Assembly (NCBI GenBank): GCA_030295235.1
Contig: AP026140.1
Location: 310,001 to 374,000 of the forward strand
Direction: 5' to 3'
DNA length: 64,000 nt
Source: Fistulifera solaris
Taxonomy: Eukaryota > Bacillariophyta > Bacillariophyceae > Naviculales > Stauroneidaceae
In this document: one piece after another, positions 45,458 to 56,931 of the stretch
Layout: every line of letters starts with the position of its first letter
Numbering within the stretch: the first letter of the stretch is position 1
Notes under the pieces: model-generated
Database searches by the model: none
Told to the model about the DNA's origin: nothing
The model's input: the letters and a program-made list of their open reading frames with translations, nothing else
Program-made: the position numbers and the translations under genes

Positions 45458-46213
45458 ATGACTGGTGTTATTCCTCCCTCCCAGGAGCGTCTTTTAGACG
45501 CGGAAGCTATTGAACAAGCGGCGTCTACTGTCTCACGACCAACAGCGCGTATGCATCTCGAGGCTCTGGCGAAAAAACTACGCAAAGAATCCGAGGCGTT
45601 ACAACGCGTGGAAAAGTCCTCGGCAATGGCTAATTCTGGAACCGAAGAAGCGGCTCCTGCTCCAGCGGCAGTACCAGTAGCGGCACCCGCAGAATTATCC
45701 GCTCCCGTCACAGCATCTCCGTCGGTCAAATACGTTTCAATTGATCGTTTTGCGTTCGACGCTGGAGGTTACGACGCTCCCTTTGTGACTCTGTATATTC
45801 CCCTTCCCGGTGCGGGATCTATTTCCGCAGATAATGTTCAGTGCAATTTCACCAAAGACTCGTTCGATTTGATTGTACGTGATTTGCAAGGAAAATCGTA
45901 CCGGTTGCTTAAAGACAATCTTGAAAAAGACATTGATCCTGCGAAAAGCAAATATATCATCAAGTCAGACAAAGTCGTTCTCAAATTGCACAAGGTGAAG
46001 ACTAGTGAATATGGTGGCTACGATTACTGGACGAAGTTGACGGACAAGAAGGATCGCAAGAGTTCTAGTAAGAAAGACGACCCGCAAAAGAGTATCATGG
46101 ATCTCATGAAAGACATGTACAATGAAGGAGATGATAATATGAAGAAAGTGATCGGAGAAACATTTATGAAACAACAACGCGGAGAACTGGGTGGAACTGG
46201 CATGGATTTTTAG
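45458..46213 (+). CDS. CACYBP: CacyBP/SIP-like protein (CS and SGS domains)
   Basis: 251 residues, single exon. N-terminal helical hairpin (RLLDAEAIEQAASTVSRPTARMHLEALAKKLRKESEAL) as in the CacyBP N-domain, Ala/Pro linker, CS domain (YVSIDRFAFDAGGYDAPFVTLYIPLPG to SDKVVLKLHKVKTSEYGGYDYWTKLT) and an SGS-type end (SIMDLMKDMYNEGDDNMKKVIGETFMKQQRGE). CacyBP links Siah E3 ligase and SKP1 complexes to beta-catenin turnover in animals and interacts with HSP90; in diatoms a co-chaperone role is more likely. The presence of SKP1 paralogs 12 kb away is probably coincidence. Confidence 0.92.
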   Translation: MTGVIPPSQERLLDAEAIEQAASTVSRPTARMHLEALAKKLRKESEALQRVEKSSAMANSGTEEAAPAPAAVPVAAPAELSAPVTASPSVKYVSIDRFAFDAGGYDAPFVTLYIPLPGAGSISADNVQCNFTKDSFDLIVRDLQGKSYRLLKDNLEKDIDPAKSKYIIKSDKVVLKLHKVKTSEYGGYDYWTKLTDKKDRKSSSKKDDPQKSIMDLMKDMYNEGDDNMKKVIGETFMKQQRGELGGTGMDF

Positions 46214-46948
46214 ACGCTCGCTAGAGATAGCGAAATAGAACGATCACGTTAGGACGATTTTAGGTTTTGACATGAGCTGATAGCGCAGACTTGTACCAGA
46301 TGTATACTTGTGTTATTTGCAAAAATTGACTATAACGTTGATCTTACTTAAGCTATCTAGCGGTTGCTGCTCACTGCTCACTATTGCGGACACCATCGTA
46401 CATAGAGCAGCGGTCACTCCCATTCTACTATCTGCTTTAACTGAAAGCAGACGAAAAGAAGGATCGGTGCCCTATTTTATTATTTTGAATTCTGTTTATA
46501 GAAGTTAAAGAGTAGAACACTGCTTCTATTATCAGAAATTTCCGGGGCTTGGAACGCTTGAGACACAAGTAGCCATCTCTAATTTTCATCCTTAACAAAA
46601 GAATCGTTCAACTGCAGCATCAGCAAGACAAGGCAAGTAAGACATACCGAGTGTGACTATTACGCAATTTGTGCCTAGTTTTTCTTTTTATATAAATTAG
46701 AGGAAGCCCTAAACTATCGCTCGACCCTAAGAAAGTGCCAGTAAGACATTAATATCACCACTGTACATTCGACAGTACTACCAGGAAAACAGTCAAACAA
46801 ATTCATTCCGCGTTTTCCGTTTAGCCTTTTTGACAATTGACATCTTCGCCTATTGCCTATTGCTGCTCTTGTTAATGACACTTTGTGACCAAACAATTAT
46901 TACCATTCAGCTCACATCCCTCTTGTAAAACATTAGTTTCTTAATCCG
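46214..46948. other. Intergenic
   Basis: AT-rich; no gene supported. Confidence 0.5.
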
Positions 46949-48304
46949 ATGGGTGCGGCAAACTCTAAGCAACAGAGTCTTATTAATAAGCGGCAAAAAG
47001 TCAATGATTACTCGAATCCGAAGGTCCAAATCACTTCGGAGCATCTCATGAGAAAAACTTATCCGCTTTTCGCTGTGCGACAAATTGCAAATGCATACGC
47101 GGCACGGGCAAAAGCTGCATGTCCTCCAGAATGCAATCCTACCATGCCACTGCTGTACGCACTGGGTAAGCGCTACGTACAGGCCTGATGTAAGAACCTC
47201 CATTTCCTGGTCTAAACTTGTCTGTTTCGGGCTCTTTTTGCAGCACGTTCCTGGGCGTGGGGCGCCGTGGCTTATCGATGTCAAACCCATCCGCAAGAAG
47301 CCGAAGCTGTTGACGAGAAAGGAGATACTACTCTACATTGGGCCTGCTTTGGAAACTGTCCAGCGGCGACGGTCGAATTGATCCTGCAGGCGAATCCATC
47401 TCAGGCCACGCTTGTGAATATAAAAGGCGAATTACCTCTGCATCTAGCATGCTCTTACCGTGCGTCAGCGGAAACAATTCGCGTCGTGTTGGAAGCGAAC
47501 CCAGCGGCGGCGAATGAATTCACACTAGCTGGCTCGAATCCCTTACACTTGCTGGCCGATTATGGTGGGTCTGCGGAAGCGATGTGGCACATCCTGAGAG
47601 CCAGTTCCACAGCTGCGACCGTGTGCGATCATCTGTACCAAAGGCGGCCCATGGAAATATTAAACGGACGCAAGAATATGCACGAATTTTCCTCTGTTCG
47701 TGAAACGCTCCGCTCCGTGCGTCGAAAACAGAAGCTTTTGCGAGAGGATTCGATAGAATGGAGCGACCTAGAAGTAGGTATCGAAGAATATCGTACAAGC
47801 GAGTTTTGGCAGAAAATCGCTCTTTTGGCTGTAGCAGAAAGTCGATTCGACGATGCTTTACTCCAGATGCAACCAATTGACCTTGTCAGTCATCCTGTGG
47901 TTCTAATGGCATGTGTTTCAAACGCACTGTGCCCACCCTCCATTCAGGAATTTGCAATTTTGTTATATTCACATCAACTTATGGTTCCCTACGACGGGAA
48001 CTTAGCACTTCACGAAGCAGTTAAGGCGGGGAGTTTTCACGCCTTACAAGACCTCTTGTTCTACGCTCCCGATGCGTCTCAAGTTCGCAGCGAAGAAGCT
48101 AAGTTACCACTAACTTACTTACTGGAAAGAGAAGATGCAACTTGGTTGGATGGTGTTGGATACTTGATGCAAGCCTATCCTCCAGCTTTGCAAGATACCG
48201 CTTTGCCTGTCGCCTATTACCCCATACTTTGGTCGCGATTTCCTCCCGACGTTCTCTATGCGTCTATACGATGCAGCCCGGATTTACTGCACAATTTTGA
48301 ATAG
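46949..48304 (+). CDS. Ankyrin-repeat protein with N-myristoylation-type start
   Basis: Exons 46949-47165 and 47244-48304 (78-bp intron in an Ala codon). It begins MGAANSKQ, a good N-myristoylation signal (Gly2, Ser6). Ankyrin repeats cover about residues 95-200: DEKGDTTLHWACFGNCPAATVELILQANP, NIKGELPLHLACSYRASAETIRVVLEANP, and TLAGSNPLHLLADYGGSAEAMWHILRASS. A later helical region contains another ankyrin-like unit (DGNLALHEAVKAGSFHALQDLLFYAP). This layout is common in diatom ankyrin families. A membrane-tethered scaffold is inferred. Confidence 0.82.
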
Positions 48305-48345
48305 CCGTGTTGAAACTTGTGTCTATTACTCTTTTACAACTCCGC

Positions 48346-48765
48346 TTATAGGTCGTCTATGTTCTTGCCTTCCATTTCGTACTCAGCATCCAGTTGCATA
48401 GCCTTCAAATGAACTTGAAACATCATCTCATTTACTTTAGACTGCGCTGTTTCAAATTCTTTCGTAGTCTCGTCGATAAACTGGAATACAGCCGTGGGCG
48501 GCGTCGGTCTACTGTGCACGTCTAATTTGATGTCGAGTTTCGGGTTAGCTTTTCGAAATCGACTCGCTTGAACTTGTCGTAATAATTCCCGAGCGGAAGT
48601 TGTGCGATTATCGAAAGCTTTTAATATCAGATACCCGAGTGAGTGCTTATGATTATCGATAATCATCGACTGCATTACTTTGCACTTACGGTTGAATTGA
48701 ATGTCGATTGTTCGAACGTATTTGAATAGGTGCGACGAAACGTCCTTGGGAAATTTGATCGGCAT
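48346..48765 (-). CDS. Possible mitochondrial ribosomal protein mL53-like
   Basis: 139 residues from ATG 48765 (MPIKFPKDV); the frame continues upstream to an AG acceptor near 48783, so a first exon may be missing. The start SMPIKFPKDVSSHLFKYVRTIDIQFNRKCKV is like the thioredoxin-fold mL53/MRPL44 opening (a stretch of small beta strand then Arg-Thr-Ile-Asp), and the rest is helical. The family call is weak; treat it as a conserved hypothetical protein. Confidence 0.45.
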   Translation of the reverse strand: MPIKFPKDVSSHLFKYVRTIDIQFNRKCKVMQSMIIDNHKHSLGYLILKAFDNRTTSARELLRQVQASRFRKANPKLDIKLDVHSRPTPPTAVFQFIDETTKEFETAQSKVNEMMFQVHLKAMQLDAEYEMEGKNIDDL

Positions 48766-50111
48766 ACTGATAAGGATATCGACTGTGAAAAGAAGCAAAT
48801 AAAGATATACTTCTCAGATCCTAACCAATAATGAATAAACAGATATTTGTTGCGAGCAGTTGGTCACTTTGCTGGCAGCAAAATAAAGTTTGCATCATGG
48901 TCGCTTTTATTTTTTGATGGCCGTGTGTGCAGAGTGCGATAAACCAGTACGGTTAGAGCTATAACCACTTAGGACTCGTGTTTTCGAATCCCGTGTCGTG
49001 GCAAATAACTCTAGGGCAGTGCTTACCTACCAAATACCAAACAAGTCTTTCATGATTCACCGGGAAACGACGTTAAAATTCTTCCTCGCCGTAGGCTCTA
49101 CGTAGAAATCTGTACTGAGAGGCAGAATTTTTTTCCGAAACGGCGTTAAAATTCTGCCTCTCCGTAGACGCTACGTAGAATCTTGTACTGGAAGGCAGAA
49201 TTCTAACGTCCTTTTTCGTTACTTTTGACGAAGTCTCGTTCTTTACAACGCCGATGCACCGACTTGGAGTTGAGCAGTTTAAAATGCTCCCGCTAGTAAT
49301 ATTAGTACAGTCATGGAGTCGTGATTTCCCTGAACGTCATCCATGTGTTTTTTGTCTGCGCATCTGAATCACGATCTGAACTATTAGTCGTTTCATTGTA
49401 AGGATATCATAATCCATCCGTGAACCTGAGAGCTAAGCCCCCGCGAGAAAGATATACTTTGTTCTTTTCAAAACGCTAGTAGCGAGAGAAGAAGCAGAAG
49501 CTCATCTGCTCTTGTTTTCTTGTTTTATAGGCGAGCTATGAGAACCCTTTCTGTAATGACGATTATTATGGTGGTTTTGTGGATGATGACGATGTGGTGA
49601 GTAACCTGCAAATGGTTTGAAAGTGTGAATTATTCTCAAACAAAGCTACTGACGCTCAAGGTCAAGCTTCTAAGAAGCTGTTTAGTCTGCAACGGAGTTT
49701 TTCGAACTTCCGTTTCACCGCAACTGTAAGACTCGAAACTTAGAATTTACAACTTGGTTCATGTTTTATACTTAGTTCCGCAGCACTTTCGATAAAATCT
49801 GAACTAAACAGCAAGGTTTCATGTTCCACACCTACGGATGACATTTTACATTTGCCCTTCAAAAATAAGCACCTTTCAAGTCGTCGCCGTTCCGATCATA
49901 ATTCGCGTCAGGATCATTTTGAGAAGCCCGAGTTGTTTCGTCGCTATTCGCAGCCTCCTCTGTGCATTGTCAACCCCGGCATACATTTTTCGTTTCGCAG
50001 GTAGGTGAATTATCGAGTATTTAGCTCTTCCTGGTTTTCATATTCTAAGCGATTTAATGATTCTTTTCCTCACAAAGTTCTGACAGCACAAAGTTCATCC
50101 TTTTCGGAAAA
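48766..50111. other. Long intergenic region with hairpin repeats and a likely 5'UTR intron
   Basis: No CDS supported. Holds two head-to-tail hairpin repeats (49063-49218), a tRNA-like but unpaired stretch near 48955-49005, and a probable leader of the HMG gene. A GTAGGT donor (about 50000) and a CTGACAG acceptor (about 50088) frame a possible 5'UTR intron. Confidence 0.5.
49063..49218. repeat. Foldback hairpin repeat, copies B and C in tandem
   Basis: Two adjacent units (about 49063-49135 and 49136-49218) match copy A at 28820. All three share the arm GACGTTAAAATTCT (C: GGCGTTAAAATTCT) and loop words CTACGTAGAA and TTGTACTG/TCTGTACTG. The right arm of copy B is cut short by a T run where copy C begins. 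Confidence 0.85.
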
Positions 50112-51171
50112 ATGAAGGTAGCGAAAACGCTGGAAAAGAAGCGCAAGACGGTCAAAGACGGGCCACGTCGTCCTCTCACGGCTTACAATCTTTTCTTTCA
50201 AATTGGCCGCCAACGTCTAGTAAACGGAGAATCCGTCGACGACATCTCCGTTACTGACATTGACAACATGACTATCCACCAACAAGCAAGGCACAAGCTG
50301 AGGACTACACACCAGCGAACTCACGGAAAGATTGGTTTTCAAGAGCTGGCCAAGACATTGGGCGAAAAGTGGAGGGCTCTCGATCCGCTTTGTAAACGTC
50401 GCTTGGATGAGCTCGCAGTACAAGAGAAAAAGCGGTATGCAACGGAAATGGCCGCTTGGAAAAGAATCGAGAAGCTTCGTCTTCCAAGAATGCTAAGAAT
50501 ACTACCCTTGTGAGACCTTCCTCCATGAATCTTCGAGCGAGGAACATCTCTGCGCAGTCAAGCAAAAGAAAATTCCCCAGACCCAACCAATGCCTCGGTA
50601 CGCAATTGCGAAGCACCCCGTTGACCATACGCCAGGCTACCATGATGAAGGAAATGACGTAGCGAATCCAGAGGGCTTTCACAGATATGTACCCCCTCCT
50701 ACAGAAATTCAAGCGGGTTTCCATCCGTCCAGCTTGCAAAATGAGCACTTTCAACAGTACACGGCATATATCGAATCGTATCATAACCATCCGTATGATG
50801 CACCGACGGGTGTGTGGCAAGGGGCGACCGGTACCACGCAAACGTCTTCACAGCCCTATTGTACGGTACCTTGTGAAACCTTCCATCCCCTTTCGCCGCG
50901 GAAGGTCAGTCTCTCTAGCTGTCAGACCATGGAGCGCGCCGCATCCTACGATGGTATCGAACCCGTACAAATCAAAGAGTGGACTCAGCCGCCGCCGCAC
51001 AATGCTTATGAAGACTATCTTCATCGATATCCGGTGGCTCGCCCTATCGAGCAACACGCTCATCTCTCGTGCGAAGAGACCAACATGGTTCATTCCTTGA
51101 CCAACATTGACATGGACTTTTTGTCCGTGCACTGCGAAGACAACGATGATATCTCGGTCCTGGGTATGTGA
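50112..51171 (+). CDS. HMG-box protein
   Basis: About 353 residues if two missing bases are restored in the runs at 50460-50463 and 50564-50578. The HMG box starts GPRRPLTAYNLFFQIGRQRLV, contains a longer-than-usual connector of about 35 residues with TDIDNMTIHQQARHKLRTTHQRTHGKIGF, and ends with ELAKTLGEKWRALDPLCKRRLDELAVQEKKRYATEMAAWKK. The rest is disordered, Pro/His/Tyr-rich with acidic end DMDFLSVHCEDNDDIS. HMG-box proteins bend DNA; the extended connector and the HGKIGF motif are typical of a diatom/stramenopile subfamily as I recall it. Nuclear transcription or chromatin role. Confidence 0.82.
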
Positions 51172-51879
51172 ACTCACCACTATATACATAAGCTGTAATT
51201 GTTTCCGTTGCGGCAAGCATGCTTCGATGGGAACTCTCTCCTTGATTATTACTCCGTAAATAGATACATGCTGCGTTTGACCTCAGGGTGCCTCTTTTCA
51301 CTTTTAGTGCGCTGGTAAATTAAAGTATCGCGGTAAACGAGCATTGTCAACCAAGCTTCAAATTAACTTTTAGTTTCTCTTACTTCGTGCGTCCCTTTTT
51401 TGGTGTAAGTAAATTGATTGTTTTGTCAGCCAGTGCTATTTGCCCCGGACCTCGACAGCCCTTTGGCTCCATCACACGATTAAGTAATCAAGGCTTATAA
51501 ACTTAGTACAAACCTCACAGCGAGAGAGTGTCAATCATACTAGAAATAAATCATCATCGCATTCATCATCAATCATCGCATTCATCGACGCATTATTATG
51601 CTGCTGCGTACTGGTGAAAGAAAAAGCGAAGAGAATCAATCGATCATTCACAAGAGTGTTCTCGCAATACCGCTCTCTAAGTAAAAAATGTGAAGCATGT
51701 TCTGAGCGAAAATATCCATTAAACATAAACCGTGTATCAAAATCTGCACCTATTATATATTGCACCCTCTGCTGCGCGTTTTCTTCCCATGCAACGGATC
51801 ATTCGATCTGGGGGCGACGAGGGAGTGGTGTCAACAAGAAGCAAACTACAATAAATTCATATTCTATCAAAGATTCACC
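51172..51879. other. Intergenic
   Basis: One TACTCCGTA at 51250-51258 and ATCATCATCGCATTCATCATC-like repeats near 51550. No gene supported. Confidence 0.5.
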
Positions 51880-52576
51880 ATGACAACTTACTATCAGGTT
51901 CTGGAGGTACCATCGGACGCGTCGCTTTTAGACATCAAAAAAGCGTACCGACGTTTAGCGCTACAGCATCACCCCGATCGGAATCACGGAAGCGCCGCAT
52001 CGACGGAGCGTTTCAAAAGCATCAGTGAAGCGTACGAAGTCCTTTCCGATCCGGAACAAAGGAAAGAATACGATCGGAGTCTGCGGCTCGGGGCATCTAC
52101 AACAACAGCGCGACCTTCCTATTCTGCACCACCTCGTTATAGGAATCCGTACGATCAGTTTGACGATTTATTCCGCAATGATCCGTTTTTCAGCGAAGCG
52201 TTTCGCGATCTGGACGATGCTTTCGTACAAAAGTTTCAAAGTAAGGCTCCGCGATCGCAAAAACATCCGCAAGGTTGGCTTCCTTGGATTTTTGAACATG
52301 TGCGGTATTGATTTGGAGATGAGCACCACCTACCGATCGAACGATGGTACCTTCACCGCAACTCAATACAGTTCCAAGGCGGGAAAGACGTACACGGACC
52401 GCAAGACGAGAACGTATCGAGATGAGCGGGGTCGGCAAGTCACCGTGCATTCGATGGAAAAAGATGGTGATAGGATTGAAGACAAGTATATTGATGACGT
52501 GCGGGTAGAGAGAAGCATCAATGGAGTTCGACTGCCCATCGAATCGGTCATGTCAGAAGACTCGGGAATACAATGA
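51880..52576 (+). CDS. DnaJ (HSP40) J-domain protein, type B/C
   Basis: 231 residues after removal of one T from the run at 52289-52293. The J domain is at the very N-terminus ([34 protein letters not shown], with HPD), followed by [20 protein letters not shown], a short Ser/Pro linker, and a region of phenylalanine/aspartate pairs ([31 protein letters not shown]). The C-terminus has a strand-rich region ([39 protein letters not shown]) like DNAJB6/DNAJB2 tails. No zinc fingers. It should stimulate HSP70 ATPase in the cytosol. Confidence 0.9.
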
Positions 52577-53309
52577 TGAGAAAGGAAACGCTTTCCTGTT
52601 GTCAAGTCTTTTATTTGCGACAAAGATGTGCGTTGGAAGTAGGTATTCCACTCCTCCCATGTCACTTTTTGCAGGCTTTTTCAGCTCTGATTGTTGAGGA
52701 GAGTTTTATGTCAACACCGTGGTTCTCTGCATCGGCAAGGGCTGGTACGAAATTCGAGGCTTACAGTTATTATAAGCAACAAGGGTAAAGGGAGCCATTT
52801 CTATAAATGATGCCGACCGACTTTCACCTATCCGGATTCGACTGTTGCCATGAGTAGTCCTAGACTAATCTTACATGATTCAACGTATCTATAACTTCAT
52901 TTAGTCAGTCCTGCGGATCTGTTTTCGCGCGGATCGTCTTTGTAGCTGCTGCAGTGCAGGAAATTGACGTGGGCAAAAAAATCTGAATGAAACAAGCTTT
53001 ACTCAAAGACTTTCGTCTCCATCATCTCAACTTTGTGGAGAACTTTTGTCGATTTATAGATGATAGCCACCAATGCATTGCATCTTCGATAACCTCTTAT
53101 ATTATGTAGCTAAAAAATTACTATAGTCCCAAGTGTAGGTTTACAGTCACCAAGACTGCATTTCAGTGAGTCACGATTTCCATTGAATTGTTTTAACGAT
53201 ATGATGCTTCAAATGTTTTACTCGTTTGAACTTTGAACATTGAGAGGTCGGTAAACGATTGAACTTAGAATCAGCGACAAGAAGAAGGATTTTTCAAAAG
53301 AAGTCGACG
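52577..53309. other. Intergenic
   Basis: AT-rich; no gene supported. Translation upstream of ATG 53310 is open but has no in-frame ATG. Confidence 0.5.
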
Positions 53310-54747
53310 ATGCTTTCGCAATCACTGAGACGCTTGCGACCGATTTGGGGGGAACTTGCAACTACTAGGTCTCGTAACTCGCCTCTCGAGATGTGCCTTT
53401 CGACGGCTCATAACAGCAATCATAGTCATACGAACAGCCAGGACGACACTACACGCGACTGGGACTATCAATTTCAAAAACTCCGCGAACACATTCTAGC
53501 CATTGAAGCCGGAAAACGACGGAATGCCCATATTCCGTATCCACAAAACGACCCTGTCTTGGCGAAATGGATGAAGCTTCAAAGGGATGTCTACTATTCT
53601 CGACTAAAAGGCAAAACGAGTCCGTTAACACAACAGCAAAAAGAAAAACTTGAAGCGATCGGCTATCCCAATCCTACACATTCAAAGTTCTGGGAGGAGC
53701 GATTTTCCCAACTAGAAGACTTTGTGCGTTCACATGGCTGTTTTCCGTACGATCGAGAGCTCTCTGAGCTTTCGGATGCGGATCGGAAGCTTTACTGGTG
53801 GTGCGAGAGTCAGAAAAAGGCCTACAAATTGCAACGAACGGGACAAACTTCGCCCATGACGGCCGAACGAGAACAAAAATTGAATCAATTGGGGTTCTGC
53901 TGGAATGCGGACGAAGAGAGTTGGCACAATCGTTACCAGGAACTAGTAGAATATCGCAAAGAACACGGAGACTGTCTCGTACCGGCAAATTATGTCAATG
54001 CGTCGCTGGCGAAGTGGGTGGGGCAACAACGATTTCAGTACAAACTATTCATTGAGGGCAAACCGGGTGGTATCGCGAAGGAGCGTATTGATTTGCTTAA
54101 TGAATTAGATTTTGTATGGAATGCATTCGATGCGATTTGGTCGGCACGATACGAAGAGTTGCGTCAGTATCGTGAGCGTCACGGTAATTGTCGTGTGCCT
54201 TTTGACTATCCCGAAAATCCGTCTTTGGCGTTTTGGGTGATTGAACAAAGGAGACTTTACAACAACAATGCCCATGGAATGCCGGGAGAGCGAATTCAGC
54301 AGCTCGAAGACTTGGGTTTTGAATGGAATGTACAAGATGCTAAATGGTGGGATCATTACAACGAGCTGCGAAAGTATCATCAGCAACGTGGGGATTGCTT
54401 GGTCCCGACTAAATACCCGGCGAATCAATACCTTTCAAATTGGGTGCAGCGACAACGAAAACTCGGCAAAAGTGAAAAAGTTGATCAAGAACGCATCCGT
54501 GCACTAGAGTCGCTCGATTTTTGTTGGGACGCGCGAGATGCGCTTTGGATGGAACGATACAAAGAACTTGAAGAATACGTTAAAATGAATGGGTACGGAA
54601 ATGCTCCTTCGGCCAAGCATCTTCCGTCACTGAAAAAGATGGTTCAGCAACCAAGTAAAACAGCAAAGGCTTCGCCTGGAAGGACAACCGAGTAGTATGA
54701 CCGAGAGTCGATTGCAACGATTGAAGAAACTGGGTTTTATTCTTTAG
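53310..54747 (+). CDS. Helicase-associated-domain repeat protein
   Basis: 478 residues from ATG 53310, after removing one A from the run at 54657-54660; the true end TAG is 54745-54747, since the restored frame gives QQRLRLEGQPSSMTESRLQRLKKLGFIL, a proper repeat ending. It holds about six copies of the helicase-associated (HA) domain: W---Y-EL--Y---HG-C-VP--Y-----LA-WV--QR--Y with LGFCW/FEW endings (for example WHNRYQELVEYRKEHGDCLVP). The N-terminus (MLSQSLRRLRPIWGELATTRSR) is basic and may be a mitochondrial presequence. No helicase domain. HA repeats are abundant in diatoms; function is not known. Confidence 0.85.
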
Positions 54748-54874
54748 CCATTGAAAGCTGGCATAATACTGGAACGCGCAATTTAGACTGTGCATATCTC
54801 GCTGTCTTTGGCAAGCACCATTTACTGGTGGCGGGTGACTGTAATATTTGTTAGTGGCTCGGTCGATGACGCAT

Positions 54875-56931
54875 TTACTTGCGCTTTTGTGGAGGAGTAA
54901 AGAAGTCGTTCATATCCATCCCAAAATATTCTTCGAAGTCTGCAATGGTGGAGCGAAGATCCGTGAGACCTGATAAATCAAGTGTGAAAAAATACAGCAC
55001 AAGCGGTATCCTTACCGTCAAATCGCAAACCGAGACCCGAAAAGTCACTTTTGACTTCGTTCCACATGTTCCCCCTCGATTCCATCTTATCGGCTAGCTT
55101 CGCTCTCCTTTGTAGTTCCTCGAACCCCCACGTAGCCTCTTCCGATGTAGTAAAGCACCCAAAGTAGCCATGAGGGACGGCGACGCCTAAAGAAAGTCGA
55201 GTGATCGGTCCCCGAGAAACGTCGCTTGCATTCAATATAATCAGCTCACTTTTCTTTCTTCTTTCCATCGTACAAGACGGATAAGATGTAACCGGAATTC
55301 TCTGAGACTTCGCCACCCTTTCTCGGTGCGTACATGGGTTCACCACAGAATTCATGTGATTCTGGCATCCAGGTTTGAACTTGTTGTGTCTCGCAATCGA
55401 AACAGGCAATGCCTTGAGGTGGTGCTGCCTGTGCTCCAGTAGCACCGATGTTCATATACATGAATCTATGGCGCTGTGTGCTGTACTCTGGATTGATCAC
55501 TCCGAAACAAGAATGGCCTGGGAAAAGTTCAGTCTTTGTGATCACTCCTCGGCGAGTATCAATAGTATACCGCCATAAGGATTTTCGAGACGCAACGGCA
55601 CGATAGTGTTCGAGCGACTCGGCCCATGGCCATTGCAGCGACCGACTAGCATCGAGTGACGAGCCATCTGATCGAATAGCATCCATGATTATGTTATCTC
55701 CATCTTCGTAGGCGTTAATAAATTGTGCATTAGCGTCCGAAACGTCATCCACCGGAATAGAAAAACTCTCCGGAGCTTTGCCACTTCCGGGCCGTGGAAT
55801 CAAATGCAGCATGGCGGGTCCATTCCCCACAGTCAGCACGGAACCAGGCTCCTTGGACAGGAGGAATTTCATCCCATTTACTGAGATATCCGGCTGTACA
55901 AACACTCCATAATTCGTGGTAGCAGCAAAATCGTTGATGAGCGCCAAGCCAGGAACATTCGTCAAAGAACGACCTCCTTCCACCAAAGCGAAGTTGGCGT
56001 CAAACTCATAGGTAACAATCTCGGATTGTTTCGCACCCGTTTCCACAGAATGGAACAAAGCTCGTTTCTGGATGGGATCGTACACCATTTTACAACTAAA
56101 GGGCATTTCCTCTTTCGGAATGGCGCCACCCAATCGGGATCGTCCTTCGGTCGACAATGCCAAGGCGTCCATTTTAAACGGTTGACCTCCATCCCACAGA
56201 CTGATCAGTCGTTTCGCCCAATACACAGGTCTCGTATTCGATGTATTTTTACGCAAACGATTGAGCCCGGGTTGTAAATGATACCGAAACAGTGGCAACG
56301 GGATATCATTGGCCAAGGAAGGTCCCAATTGACGTGTCGAATCCATGCCTTCGTATAATTTCATGCCTTTTTTGCGTTCGTTGGTGAATCCGGGTGTACG
56401 TACGTATCGAAACCGTGCCGTCACTTCCACCGACGATCCCTCCTCGCCGTCGTTCGCACGAGGAGAAAAGGTAATACCGAGTATGGCACCATCTCCTTCG
56501 TAGGGATGTTGTACCATACGCTCCGGTTGTTGACCATCGGGAACAGGATCCTGTTTGGGTTGTACAATCACCGTTTTGGGTGGCTTGATCGAGCCGGCAC
56601 TGAACATGGCTGGACCGGAACGAAAATAACTGCCCACTAGATCATCAGGAATTTCTCCCTGGGTGGGTATGCACAAATGATATGGTAATTCTGTGAACAC
56701 GGTCGTATAACCTGACGCGAAAGCGGTCATGTCAGGTTCTTTGCTTGTCGTCGAAGGGGTTGTTGTCGTCGAAGAGTCTTCCTGTGGTATCGTCGCCATT
56801 TTATACCGTTTCCATGTCCTTATTTCATTGTTTGAAAAGGGCGATTGAAAGGCATATACCGAGTGTGATCTGAACATTATCAATGACAATGTCAAAACAC
56901 AGGAAAGATCTGCCGATAATACAGACCTCAT
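54875..56931 (-). CDS. Carotenoid cleavage oxygenase homolog lacking iron ligands, plastid-targeted
   Basis: Exons 55016-56931 and 54875-54969 (46-bp intron, very short), about 669 residues after removing one A from the run at 55250-55253. The leader MRSVLSADLSCVLTLSLIMFRSHSVYAFQSP is a signal peptide with a YAF cut motif for plastid import. The seven-blade fold is clear: GEIPDDLVGSYFRSGPAMF, LINDFAATTNYGVFVQP, FINAYEDGDNIIMDAI, SELIILNASDVSRGPITRL. But the four Fe-binding His of the family are not there: SAHPK is SCKMV, IHDFA is INDFA, FH-NA is QFINA, and GFHG is GYFG. It should not cleave carotenoids by the standard mechanism. Confidence 0.85.

Noticed and set aside
48945-49010. tRNA-like sequence with GTTTTCGAATCCC near a T-loop form
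   Set aside because: No anticodon stem or acceptor pairing found; GGTTAGAGCTATAACC folds on itself instead. Not called a tRNA.
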